From NCBI GenBank assembly GCA_944325335.1, contig CALUZR010000021.1, positions 1-47,642 on the forward strand: a stretch of 47,642 nucleotides of DNA, in the 5' to 3' direction. The first letter of the stretch is position 1, and every line of letters starts with the position of its first letter. This document shows positions 1 through 7,442 of this stretch, piece after piece. A program made the position numbers and the translations under genes. A model generated the notes under the pieces. That model was not told the DNA's origin and made no database searches. It saw nothing but the letters and a program-made list of their open reading frames with translations. The stretch is from an uncultured Parabacteroides sp. (GTDB lineage Bacteria > Bacteroidota > Bacteroidia > Bacteroidales > Tannerellaceae).

Positions 1-25
1 GTATAAAACGGATTCATTCATGCGA

Positions 26-33
26 CAAAGGTA
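26..33 (-). promoter_or_regulatory. Bacteroides-type -7 box reading off the left edge
   Basis: On the minus strand this is TACCTTTG, an exact match to the Bacteroidetes sigma-ABfr -7 consensus TAnnTTTG. A matching -33 TTTG is not clear at the expected distance. It would drive a gene lying left of the window, divergent from the first DUF2807 gene. The rest of bases 1-177 shows no gene. Confidence 0.4.
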
Positions 34-177
34 CAACTTTTACTCGTCTTATCCACATAAATTTTCCGCTGACCCATAATATACACAAACAAAATCTTTA
101 TGCAAAAAGCGGAAAAATCTGCAACCCTTTTCTTTTTCGTTGCGTCTTATAGAGTAGAATAATAAAACAGCAAGAAA

Positions 178-1026
178 ATGAAAACAGGTATTTTGGCAAC
201 AGGAATGGCGTTTATGGGCGCATTCGCTTTGGCTTTGCCCGCTCAGGCAGAGAAGATTGAAGGGAATGGAAAAGTAATTACAAAGGAAATCCGGGTAAAC
301 GATTATTCGGGCGTTTCGATGGGCGGATTGCACAACGACGGAGGCTCGTTCTCGTTCACCGACCTTTTCAAAGCGCGGACGTATGTCTCGCCCACCTTTA
401 ATTATAAGCAGGGAAACGAATCGGTCATTCGCATTACGACGGACGAAAACATCCTGCCGCACCTCGACGTAAAGGTGGATGACGGCGTGCTGCGTATTTG
501 CACTGAAGACGATGAGACGCTCCTCCCGACGAAGTTCGTAATCGACGGTACGTCGCAAACCTTGGAAACCGTGCGGATTAGCGGTGGCGGGAACTTCTAT
601 CTGAAATCGCCCCTGAAAAGCGAAACGCTAAAAATGCGGATCAGCGGCGGTGGGGATTTGTATTTAAACGAACCAGCCAACGTAACCAATTGCGCCATCC
701 GCGTAAGTGGCGGCGGTGATATGGAAGGTTCACAGTTGTCGTGCGACCAAATCACAATTGACGTTTCGGGAGGTGGCGACGTGAAATTGGGCGGAAAAGC
801 CGGGGAAGGCGAACTGCGTGTATCGGGCGGTGGCGATGTCCATGCCTATGACATGACGTTCGATGAACTCTCGTTCCGCATCAGTGGAGGCGGAAGCGCC
901 CGCGTCCATGTGCTCCAGAAGCTGGATGGCCACGTGAGCGGCGGAGGCGACCTCTATTATAAAGGAAACCCGAATGCCGAAACCTCGACCAGCGGAGGCG
1001 GCGATGTACATAAAGTAAACGATTAA
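178..1026 (+). CDS. DUF2807 (head GIN domain) exported protein, copy 1
   Basis: The 282-residue product starts at an ATG with a Bacteroides-style A-rich upstream and has a cleavable signal peptide ending around ALPAQA (residues 19-24). The body from about residue 35 carries the DUF2807 pattern: regularly spaced I/V-S-G-G-G-D/N motifs (at least eight, from about residue 130 to the C-terminus), each ending a beta strand, which predicts a right-handed parallel beta-solenoid. It is likely periplasmic or surface exposed. The family is called putative auto-transporter adhesin, but its function is not established. It is the first of three tandem paralogs, 11 bp before the second, and is probably co-transcribed with them and the M23 gene. 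Confidence 0.85.
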   Translation: MKTGILATGMAFMGAFALALPAQAEKIEGNGKVITKEIRVNDYSGVSMGGLHNDGGSFSFTDLFKARTYVSPTFNYKQGNESVIRITTDENILPHLDVKVDDGVLRICTEDDETLLPTKFVIDGTSQTLETVRISGGGNFYLKSPLKSETLKMRISGGGDLYLNEPANVTNCAIRVSGGGDMEGSQLSCDQITIDVSGGGDVKLGGKAGEGELRVSGGGDVHAYDMTFDELSFRISGGGSARVHVLQKLDGHVSGGGDLYYKGNPNAETSTSGGGDVHKVND

Positions 1027-1037
1027 AACAGAAAGAC

Positions 1038-1871
1038 ATGAAGACAATGCGGAATTTATTCATCCTGGCGGCTCTACTCGGTATCATCATGCCTGCCCAG
1101 GCAGAGAAGATAAAAGGAAACGGGAAGATTGTGACGAAAGAAATCCAAGTGGCAGCGTATGAATGCGTCAACATGGGCAGCCAACCAAGCCACCAAGGAA
1201 GTTTGTTTGGATCGAAGAAAAAGAGCTATAAGACGACGCTCGCCCCAACCTTCTATTATACGCAAGGCGACCAGGCATCGCTCACGATCACCACAGACGA
1301 GAACCTATTGCCCTATTTTGAAATCGAGGTAAAAGGCAAGAAGCTGGAAATCGCCATCCAAGAGGGCATGACCCTTTCGCCCACGAAGTTGGAATTCAAT
1401 GGTTCGTCTGAGGCATTGAACGCCATCGAGCTCCATGCCCATGGTTATTTCCATTTGCAATCGCCGCTAAACGGCAAGGCGCTGGAGGCTTCTTCGGCCG
1501 GTGGTGGCGAGATTTATCTGAACCAACCCGTGCGACTGGTGAAATGCGAAGCGAGCCTGGCGGGCGGTGGCTGCATCGAAATGAAGCAATTGACGTGCGA
1601 AAAGATGGAAACCTCGATTGCAGGCGGCGGTGAAGTCGAATTGGCCGGAGAGGCCGAGGAGCAGGAAATCAGCATTGCCGGCGGTGGAAAGGTCCATGCG
1701 TATGACTTCCTCACGGAACAGGTCGACTTCAGCAGTGCGGGCGGCGGCTCGGCGGAAGTACATGCGACGAGGCGATTGGAAACATCCATGGTCGGCGGGC
1801 ACATCTATTATAAAGGCAATCCGGAAATAGAAACCTCAAATGTAGGAGGGAAAGTGCGCCAGGTGAATTGA
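1038..1871 (+). CDS. DUF2807 exported protein, copy 2
   Basis: This 277-residue paralog of the preceding gene has a signal peptide ending near IMPAQA and the same opening of the mature chain (EKI-G-NGK). In this copy the solenoid turns read A-G-G-G instead of S-G-G-G (about five repeats, residues 150-240), and the last turns have decayed to V-G-G. The glycine ladder is kept while flanking residues have diverged, which suggests selection on the fold. The reaction, ligand and location are unknown. It sits in the same operon as copies 1 and 3, and a hairpin with a T-run follows its stop codon. Confidence 0.83.
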   Translation: MKTMRNLFILAALLGIIMPAQAEKIKGNGKIVTKEIQVAAYECVNMGSQPSHQGSLFGSKKKSYKTTLAPTFYYTQGDQASLTITTDENLLPYFEIEVKGKKLEIAIQEGMTLSPTKLEFNGSSEALNAIELHAHGYFHLQSPLNGKALEASSAGGGEIYLNQPVRLVKCEASLAGGGCIEMKQLTCEKMETSIAGGGEVELAGEAEEQEISIAGGGKVHAYDFLTEQVDFSSAGGGSAEVHATRRLETSMVGGHIYYKGNPEIETSNVGGKVRQVN

Positions 1872-1887
1872 TTTTTTCCTATTTTTG

Positions 1888-1916
1888 TGCGGGGTAAACG
1901 TTATCCCGCATTTTTA
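1888..1916 (+). terminator. Rho-independent terminator after DUF2807 copy 2
   Basis: TGCGGG (1888-1893) pairs with CCCGCA (1905-1910) around an 11-nt loop and is followed directly by TTTTTATT. It lies 17 bp after the copy 2 stop and may reduce read-through into copy 3. Confidence 0.7.
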
Positions 1917-1936
1917 TTAACTAAACAACAAGGAAA

Positions 1937-2737
1937 ATGAAAACGAAAAGTGTATGGTTATGGGCGTTTTTGTTCAGTTTCGTGCTGAGCATTCAAGCCG
2001 CAGACAATGTGAATGGGAATGGGAAATTGACAACTAAGTCGATCAAAGTGGACGATTTCAACGAAATCCGCATCGATGGCATCATGGACTTCAACTACGC
2101 GCAATCGGAAGCGGACGCGAACAACCTCGCAATCACAGTCGACGAAAATCTGCACCAATATATCAAGATCGATATCCACGACCGCGTCCTGACAGTCGGG
2201 TTCGACAAGAAGGTGAACGTGGTGAAACTGACGAAGTTCATCGTCAAAACCAATTCCAAATGGCTGAAAAAGGTGCGCGTGGCAGGCAATGCCAACTTTA
2301 TGGTGCAGACGCCGCTGAGCGGTGATGAACTGGAAGTGAAAGCCAACGAGAATTGCCTCGTCCAATTCCTGAAGCCAGTCGAAGTAGGCGTATTGAAACT
2401 GGACGTAGCGGGCAGCGCGAATATGGTGGTCGAGACGATGAAAGTAGACAAACTGGATTGCAACATGAACGGCTCCGGCTCGATCCGCCTGAAAGCTGGT
2501 TCGGCCAACCAAGGCGATTACACCACCAATGGGAGCGGCGACATCCATGCCTTTGGCGTGGCAATTCCCGACGTGAAATGCAAGATGGCGGGAAGCGGAC
2601 TGAGCGAAGTGCATTCGACGGGTAATCTCAACGCGTCGCTCGTCGGCAAAGGCACAATCCGCTACAAAGCGCACGAGGGAATCAATGTCCAACAACGCAT
2701 CTTGGGCAAAGGGACGATTGAAGAAGTAAAAGAATAA
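1937..2737 (+). CDS. DUF2807 exported protein, copy 3
   Basis: This 266-residue protein has a signal peptide (MKTKSVWLWAFLFSF, cleavage near QAA) followed by the family opening NVNGNGKLTTKSIKVDDF. The repeated turns here are V-A-G-N/S-A-N and N-G-S-G rather than GGG, so this is the most divergent of the three tandem copies. The family is usually annotated as an auto-transporter adhesin-like head domain, but nothing in the sequence identifies a ligand. The gene ends 9 bp before the M23 peptidase gene, which suggests co-transcription and possibly a shared role at the cell envelope. Confidence 0.83.
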   Translation: MKTKSVWLWAFLFSFVLSIQAADNVNGNGKLTTKSIKVDDFNEIRIDGIMDFNYAQSEADANNLAITVDENLHQYIKIDIHDRVLTVGFDKKVNVVKLTKFIVKTNSKWLKKVRVAGNANFMVQTPLSGDELEVKANENCLVQFLKPVEVGVLKLDVAGSANMVVETMKVDKLDCNMNGSGSIRLKAGSANQGDYTTNGSGDIHAFGVAIPDVKCKMAGSGLSEVHSTGNLNASLVGKGTIRYKAHEGINVQQRILGKGTIEEVKE

Positions 2738-2746
2738 TCCCGGCAC

Positions 2747-4009
2747 ATGAAGAGACACATCCCTTTACTGCTTTTGTTCATCGGATGGATGGGCCTGATG
2801 GGCTTCGGTTGCCAACCGAAAAAACAGACGGACGAATCGGTCCTCGCACCGGAAGACACGGTGCCGCACGTATATGAATATGGCATCTGTATCGACTCGA
2901 TGAACCTGAACCGCTTCGAGATCCGCCCGGGCGACAATCCGGCGCTCATCTTTGCCCGCCTGGGTTTCACGGCTCTGGAGGCGGATAGCATGAGCCGCGC
3001 CTCGGCCTCGGTGCTCGACCCGACCAAACTCCGCGCCGGCATGCACTATTGCACGCTCACCACACAGGACAGCTTGGAGACGATCCGCTATATCGCCTTT
3101 GCCAAGTCGCTGACAGACTATGCCATCATCGACCTCACGGGCGACACGCTCCACGCCTTTGCCTACACCAAGGACATCCATCTGAAACGGAAATACATTG
3201 AAGGGACGATCCGCTCTTCGCTCTGGAACGAGATTGCGGCCAGCGGCGTCTCCCCGCTCCTCGCCATGGAGATCGCAGACGTTTATGCGTGGCAAATCGA
3301 CTTCTTCGACGTGAAGGAGGGCGACGCCTATCAGGTGATTTTCAACGAGGCATTCGTAGACGACACCACGTCGCTCGGCGTCGAGTCGGTCGATGCCGCC
3401 ATCTTCACCCACCAAGGGAAGACATTCACCGCCATTCCCTTCACGCAAGACAGTGTCTTCGAGTATTTCGACCCGGAAGGGAACAGCCTCCGTAAGGCAT
3501 TCCTCAAGGCGCCGCTCGATTTCTTCCGCATCACCTCGCGCTTCTCGAACGCCCGCTTCCATCCCATCTTGAAACGATACCGGGCACACCACGGCGTGGA
3601 TTATGCCGCTCCGATCGGGACGCCCGTGAAGAGCATCGGTGCCGGCGTCGTTATCTCGAAAGGCTGGGCAGGCGGCGGAGGAAACACGGTCAAGATCAAG
3701 CATAACGGGAGCTACACGACCTCGTATATGCACCTCAGCCGCTATGCCAAGGGTTTAGCCGTCGGGCAACATGTGCAGCAAGGCGAAGTGATTGGTTATG
3801 TGGGCTCGACAGGTTTGTCCACCGGTCCGCACCTCGACTTCCGTGTCTATCGGAATGGACAAGCCATCAATCCGCTGGAGATGGACGCGCCGCCCTCGCT
3901 TCCCGTCAAGCCCGAGTTGCGCGACAGCTTCCTGCTGATCCAAAAGCGTTATGTGGCCGAGCTCGACAGCCTCCATCGCCAATATCGCGGCACGGTGTTG
4001 AATCTTTAA
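2747..4009 (+). CDS. M23 (LytM-type) peptidase-like lipoprotein
   Basis: This 420-residue protein has a lipoprotein signal (hydrophobic segment, then GFGC at about residue 22) and a C-terminal LytM/M23 domain at about residues 265-385. M23 enzymes are zinc endopeptidases that cut peptidoglycan cross-links. The first zinc motif is present (HHGVDYAAP, the HxxxD pair), as is the central YMHLS. The terminal motif, normally HxH, reads GPHLDFRVY, so the second histidine is an aspartate. Either Asp replaces the ligand or the domain is a non-catalytic regulator of the EnvC/NlpD kind. The region before the domain resembles the CsgH/OapA-like segment of long M23 proteins. It closes the DUF2807 operon. 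Confidence 0.85.
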   Translation: MKRHIPLLLLFIGWMGLMGFGCQPKKQTDESVLAPEDTVPHVYEYGICIDSMNLNRFEIRPGDNPALIFARLGFTALEADSMSRASASVLDPTKLRAGMHYCTLTTQDSLETIRYIAFAKSLTDYAIIDLTGDTLHAFAYTKDIHLKRKYIEGTIRSSLWNEIAASGVSPLLAMEIADVYAWQIDFFDVKEGDAYQVIFNEAFVDDTTSLGVESVDAAIFTHQGKTFTAIPFTQDSVFEYFDPEGNSLRKAFLKAPLDFFRITSRFSNARFHPILKRYRAHHGVDYAAPIGTPVKSIGAGVVISKGWAGGGGNTVKIKHNGSYTTSYMHLSRYAKGLAVGQHVQQGEVIGYVGSTGLSTGPHLDFRVYRNGQAINPLEMDAPPSLPVKPELRDSFLLIQKRYVAELDSLHRQYRGTVLNL

Positions 4010-4024
4010 GGAATAAAAATTCAT

Positions 4025-4145
4025 GGCACACAGATAACACAGATTTAACAGATGACCACAGATTTTCATTTTGGCTACGCTGTATTGACAACCGAAAACA
4101 TAAGGAATCTGTGGTCATCTGTTAAATCTGTGTTATCTGTGTGCC
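4025..4145. repeat. Perfect 40-bp inverted repeat (long hairpin element)
   Basis: Bases 4025-4064 and 4106-4145 are exact reverse complements over 40 bp, with a 41-nt loop. Each arm is itself built of short repeats of the ACAGAT type (ACAGATAAC, ACAGATTTAAC, AGATGACC, ACAGATT). It begins 15 bp after the M23 stop codon and ends 49 bp before yccF. There is no T-run typical of a terminator. Similar ACAGAT-rich palindromes occur dispersed in Bacteroidetes genomes, from memory and not checked. Confidence 0.9.
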
Positions 4146-4194
4146 TTAAATACACAAATCATAAACAGAAAAAAAACAATAAACTCAACGATTT

Positions 4195-4563
4195 ATGAAG
4201 ACATTAGGAAATATCATTTGGTTACTTTTCGGTGGATTGCTCACAGCAGCCGAGTATCTCGTGGCGAGCTTCGTCTTGATGATCACGATCATCGGCATTC
4301 CGTTCGGGTTGCAGACGTTGAAACTCTGTATCCTCGCCCTCTGGCCTTTCGGACGGACGGTGACAGACAGTGGAAATGGCGGCGGATGCCTCTCGCTCGT
4401 GATGAACGTCATCTGGATTTGCGTCGGCGGCTTCTGGATTTGCCTCACGCATCTCGGTTTCGGACTCCTGCTCTGCCTCACGATTATCGGCATTCCCTTT
4501 GGCCGCCAGCACTTCAAGATGGCCGCCCTTGCCCTCACGCCGTTTGGGAAAAATATTGCCTGA
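4195..4563 (+). CDS. YccF-domain inner membrane protein
   Basis: This 122-residue protein consists of two copies of the YccF (DUF307) module. Each contains the signature IIGIPFG followed by an amphipathic stretch ending in A-L-x-P-F-G (IIGIPFGLQTLKLCILALWP at about 31-50 and IIGIPFGRQHFKMAALALTP at about 97-116). About four hydrophobic segments predict an integral membrane protein. YccF function is not established. It stands alone between the 40-bp inverted repeat and a convergent lipoprotein gene. Confidence 0.88.
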   Translation: MKTLGNIIWLLFGGLLTAAEYLVASFVLMITIIGIPFGLQTLKLCILALWPFGRTVTDSGNGGGCLSLVMNVIWICVGGFWICLTHLGFGLLLCLTIIGIPFGRQHFKMAALALTPFGKNIA

Positions 4564-4620
4564 AGGACATTAAAGCGCTGCGTCTCCAGGTTCAGAGCTT
4601 CGCAGCTTGCGGAACCCTTC

Positions 4621-5640
4621 TCAAGGCAACTCAAATCGCCAGACTTCGCTTCCACCCTCTTCGTTTTCATGAATTCCGAGTAGGAAACGATCGGAGGGAG
4701 AGGCGGCGATGCGCATCAAAGTCGTGCTTAACTGATAGCGGGCAAGGCAGTTCCCTTTCCAATCGAGGACGAAGAGCGTACGGGAAGCGGTGCGGTCCGG
4801 CGTTCCGTTGTAGAGAGCATAGAGGCGATTCGCGGTGCCAGACAGATGGGTGAAATGGCGCGCGGCTTCTGGGAAATTGAGGAATTCGCCTGCAGATTTC
4901 GGATAATCCAACTTGTCACCAACTCGGCATCCTCCGATCCATTCTCCTTTCGCGTCGTAAAAAAGAAGAAGGTTCATGAGCTGCATCCCGACTGCCACGC
5001 GTTCGGCCGCCGGATTCGCGCAAAGTGTATTTCTATAAAGGAGCGGCAGGGCGAGGTCGGAGTAATTTCCCTCAACTTCAGGGAAAAAGGAAACTTCTTT
5101 TTCCACGGTGTTGTTTGCGTTGTTCCAGACAAAGAAGAGATGGTCGTGAGCGTCCAAATCGAAACCGTAAGTGTAAGCCTCGCCTTGGTTCAGGTTCGTG
5201 CAAAAAGGGAAACCCTCAGGCAGTCGGTGGCTTTCTACGGCAAACGAATCAGAGCAGACGATGCGTGCCAGTTGGGCGCTGTTCGGGTCGATAAAGCCGA
5301 GTTGTTGCCTGTTTTCGGGTGCGACGGCCCGGTCGAAAAGAGGCTGGACAAACTCGTCGGGCCCATTTCCTTTATAGAAAACCTTCGCGCAACGCTCTGG
5401 ATGGGAAAGTGGACGGATTTGCAGGAGCGAATCGCTGTAAAAATCGGCAAAGATGGCAAACGAATCCAACACCGCGAGGTCATAATATACATTCAGCGAT
5501 GTATCGTCGGCCAGAAACAATTCGCCGTGCAACTCTTCCGCCTCCGTAGGCGACGGAGCAAACTGGCCGATGTCTGTTTGTGAGCATGAGGTCAGCAAAA
5601 TAACTCCCAGAATTAAACTCTTTTCGATTTTAAACCACAT
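4621..5640 (-). CDS. BF3164-like (6-bladed beta-propeller) lipoprotein
   Basis: This 339-residue product has a lipoprotein signal peptide with lipobox LLTSC (cysteine at about residue 19). The rest is all-beta with repeating strands, as in the BF3164/TolB-like propeller family of Bacteroidales (for example L-D-S-F-A-I-F near residue 60 and a YALYNGTPD strand near 277). These proteins are thought to be outer-membrane or surface lipoproteins, and no catalytic function is known. It is transcribed towards yccF (convergent) and has a plausible -7 box upstream at 5671-5678. The family assignment comes from recalled pattern similarity. Confidence 0.7.
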   Translation of the reverse strand: MWFKIEKSLILGVILLTSCSQTDIGQFAPSPTEAEELHGELFLADDTSLNVYYDLAVLDSFAIFADFYSDSLLQIRPLSHPERCAKVFYKGNGPDEFVQPLFDRAVAPENRQQLGFIDPNSAQLARIVCSDSFAVESHRLPEGFPFCTNLNQGEAYTYGFDLDAHDHLFFVWNNANNTVEKEVSFFPEVEGNYSDLALPLLYRNTLCANPAAERVAVGMQLMNLLLFYDAKGEWIGGCRVGDKLDYPKSAGEFLNFPEAARHFTHLSGTANRLYALYNGTPDRTASRTLFVLDWKGNCLARYQLSTTLMRIAASPSDRFLLGIHENEEGGSEVWRFELP

Positions 5641-5670
5641 ATCTTTTCTTATTTATATATTTTCTTGTGG

Positions 5671-5678
5671 CAAATGTA
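5671..5678 (-). promoter_or_regulatory. -7 box of the BF3164-like gene
   Basis: The minus-strand sequence TACATTTG matches TAnnTTTG and lies 30 bp before the start codon. No good -33 TTTG is seen. Array A lies just upstream of it. Confidence 0.5.
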
Positions 5679-5733
5679 GAAAGACAAATCGGTTTTTCCT
5701 ATAGAAAAGGAAAAGATTTTCGAAGATCGCCGG

Positions 5734-5843
5734 CGATTATAACTATAATCCCAAACAATCATAACTATAATCCTAAACGATCATAACTATAATTCCAAGC
5801 GATTATAACTATAATTCCAACGCGTCACAGGCATAAAAAAGAA
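5734..5843. repeat. Palindrome array A: five 22-bp units
   Basis: Four near-identical 22-bp units and one degenerate unit. The core is the palindrome GATTATAACTATAATC (arms GATTAT/ATAATC, centre AACT), with centres at 5742, 5764, 5786, 5808 and 5830, a period of exactly 22 bp. The fifth unit carries an AGGC centre, the reverse of the GCCT variant found in arrays B and D. The array sits between the terminator of the winged-helix gene and the promoter of the BF3164-like gene. Confidence 0.92.
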
Positions 5844-5873
5844 GGTCGCCCTCCGGGATGGAAAGCAACCTTC
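5835..5873 (-). terminator. Rho-independent terminator of the winged-helix gene
   Basis: On the minus strand GAAGGTTGC pairs with GGCGACCTTC, followed by TTTTTT (complement of 5835-5840). It lies 30 bp after the stop of the small winged-helix gene and overlaps the last unit of array A. Confidence 0.75.
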
Positions 5874-5902
5874 GTCAGACTCCTTTACAGTGCCGCATCT
5901 AT

Positions 5903-6109
5903 TTAAGCGCATGCGTAGAAGACCTCTTGTGCATCGCGCCCTTGCTGGATTTTCTTCTCCCGCATGAGGTCTGCCAACGCTAAACATAAATCGATGTTGT
6001 TCAACTTGCATATTTTTTGTAACTCGTTGAACGAACAGCGAGTTGTGTTTGCCAAAATGTTGTATACGACTAAACTGTTTCTCTTGATAAAATCAATATT
6101 TAATGCCAT
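5903..6109 (-). CDS. Small winged-helix domain protein
   Basis: This 68-residue protein fits a stand-alone winged helix-turn-helix: two helices with a turn at N-T-T-R-C-S-F-N-E-L-Q-K, a recognition helix around NNIDLCLALADLMREK, then a short wing (KIQQGRDAQEVFYA). It resembles the small Bacteroidales winged-helix family described alongside DUF2582. DNA binding is inferred from the fold; no target is known. It is divergent from the ompH genes and has its own terminator. Confidence 0.7.
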   Translation of the reverse strand: MALNIDFIKRNSLVVYNILANTTRCSFNELQKICKLNNIDLCLALADLMREKKIQQGRDAQEVFYACA

Positions 6110-6210
6110 AGCAATGAAATTAAGTAATCTGTTTTATAGAATAAACGCGGAAAGGCATCAAATTGTTTTGGGAATAGGCGCCTTCTTTGTCTCTTTTAAG
6201 ATTATTTTGA

Positions 6211-6240
6211 TTTGAGAGTGGTCGATTATTCCTACATTTG
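6211..6240 (+). promoter_or_regulatory. Promoter of the ompH-ompH-murI genes
   Basis: TTTG (6211-6214), 18 bp, then TACATTTG (6233-6240) is close to the full Bacteroides sigma-ABfr consensus. The expected start of transcription is near 6247, 20 bp before the first ompH start codon. Confidence 0.75.
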
Positions 6241-6266
6241 CAACCAATAGTTTAATTCTAAAGAAA

Positions 6267-6788
6267 ATGAGCGATATGAAAAAGTTTTTTTGGATAAGCT
6301 GCCTATTGGCCGTGTGCACATGGGCGAATGCGCAGAAGTATGCCTTGATCGATATGGAATATATCCTGAAGAATATCCCGGCCTACGAAATGACCAACGA
6401 GCAATTGAGCCAAGTATCGAAAAAGTGGCAAAACGAAGTGGACGCCCTCCAGCAAGAGGCTCAGAACATGTACAAAACGTATCAAAGCGACTTGGTTTTC
6501 CTTTCCGACGAGATGAAAAGCAAGCGCGAAGAGGAAATCGTACAGAAAGAGCAGGAAGCGCAAGACTTGAAGCGCAAATACTTCGGCGCGGACGGCGAAC
6601 TATATAAGAAGCGCGCCAGCCTCATGAAGCCGATCCAGGACGAAATCTACAACGCGGTAAAAGAGATTGCCGACGCCAAAGGATACCAAATCGTGGTAGA
6701 CCGCGCCTCGGCCATGAGCATCATCTACGCCTCGCCCAAGATCGATATCAGCAATGAAGTGCTTGCAAAGTTGGGATATTCAAAATAA
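6267..6788 (+). CDS. OmpH/Skp family periplasmic chaperone, copy 1
   Basis: This 173-residue protein has a signal peptide (cleavage near ANAQ) followed by the Skp opening YALIDMEYILKNIP. A long charged helical hairpin (about residues 45-120, rich in K, E and Q) forms the tentacle region of Skp, and the last third returns to the beta core (GYQIVVDRASAMSIIYASPK). Skp trimers hold unfolded outer-membrane proteins in the periplasm and deliver them to BamA. An alternative start at the next ATG (6276) would shorten the signal peptide by three residues. It is paired with a second copy 78 bp downstream. Confidence 0.9.
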   Translation: MSDMKKFFWISCLLAVCTWANAQKYALIDMEYILKNIPAYEMTNEQLSQVSKKWQNEVDALQQEAQNMYKTYQSDLVFLSDEMKSKREEEIVQKEQEAQDLKRKYFGADGELYKKRASLMKPIQDEIYNAVKEIADAKGYQIVVDRASAMSIIYASPKIDISNEVLAKLGYSK

Positions 6789-6800
6789 ATGCGTAATTTT

Positions 6801-6829
6801 GCGCCGTCTTTTTTGGCAGACGCTTTTTT
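6801..6829 (+). terminator. Possible terminator or attenuator between the ompH genes
   Basis: CGTC (6805-6808) pairs with GACG (6819-6822), followed by CTTTTTTG. The stem is short, so it may only attenuate transcription into the second ompH. Confidence 0.4.
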
Positions 6830-6866
6830 GAGTCGAATCAAATAAATAACAATTATAACAGAAAAA

Positions 6867-7370
6867 ATGAAGAAACTTATTGTTTTATTACTGATGCTCC
6901 TGCCCTTTGCAGGCGCCATGAATGCCCAGGAAGCGAAGATCGCTTTCGTGAATGCTGGAGAAATCTTCACAATGATGCCCGAATTTAAGGACATGCAGAA
7001 GAAGATGGAAGACTTGAACGCGAAGTATAAAACGGAATTGGAGACCATGAACAGCGAATACCAAAAGAAGTATTCCGATTTCATCGCCCAACAAGATTCG
7101 TTGACCGAGAACATCAAAGTACGCCGCATGCAGGAAGTGCAAGACATGCAGCAACGCATCGACAACTTCGTACAAGTAGCCCAGCAAGACGTAGCAAAGC
7201 AGCAACAAGATTTGATGATGCCGATCCAGCAGAAATTGCAGGACGCTATCAAGGCCGTAGGCGCAGAACAGGGTTATACCTATATTATCGACCCGCAAGT
7301 ATTGCTCTACACCGGCCCGAATGCCATCGATGCAACAGCCTTGGTGAAGACTAAATTGGGATTACAATAA
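6867..7370 (+). CDS. OmpH/Skp family periplasmic chaperone, copy 2
   Basis: This 167-residue protein has a signal peptide (cleavage near GAMNAQ), then the Skp core strand KIAFVNAGEIFTMMPEF, a long coiled-coil hairpin (about residues 45-120, with many Q, M, K and E) and a closing core GYTYIIDPQVLLYTGPNAID. It has the same periplasmic outer-membrane-protein chaperone role as copy 1. Two adjacent Skp paralogs are usual in Bacteroidetes, where they commonly follow bamA; here bamA lies about 10 kb away on the opposite strand. A hairpin with a T-run follows. Confidence 0.9.
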   Translation: MKKLIVLLLMLLPFAGAMNAQEAKIAFVNAGEIFTMMPEFKDMQKKMEDLNAKYKTELETMNSEYQKKYSDFIAQQDSLTENIKVRRMQEVQDMQQRIDNFVQVAQQDVAKQQQDLMMPIQQKLQDAIKAVGAEQGYTYIIDPQVLLYTGPNAIDATALVKTKLGLQ

Positions 7371-7395
7371 AATCTGTTTCATACTATAATGAGTT

Positions 7396-7432
7396 GAGGG
7401 GAATGATTCCGCGAGGAACATTCCTCTTTTTT
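7396..7432 (+). terminator. Rho-independent terminator after ompH copy 2
   Basis: GAGGGGAATG (7396-7405) pairs with CATTCCTC (7419-7426), with a two-base bulge, and is followed by TTTTTTC. It lies just before murI. Confidence 0.65.
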
Positions 7433-7442
7433 CTTTTTCAAG

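Noticed and set aside
1958..2758. 266-codon antisense frame opposite DUF2807 copy 3
   Set aside because: It is a shadow of a real gene with signal peptide and family motifs, and the antisense product is His/Asp-rich without recognisable domains.
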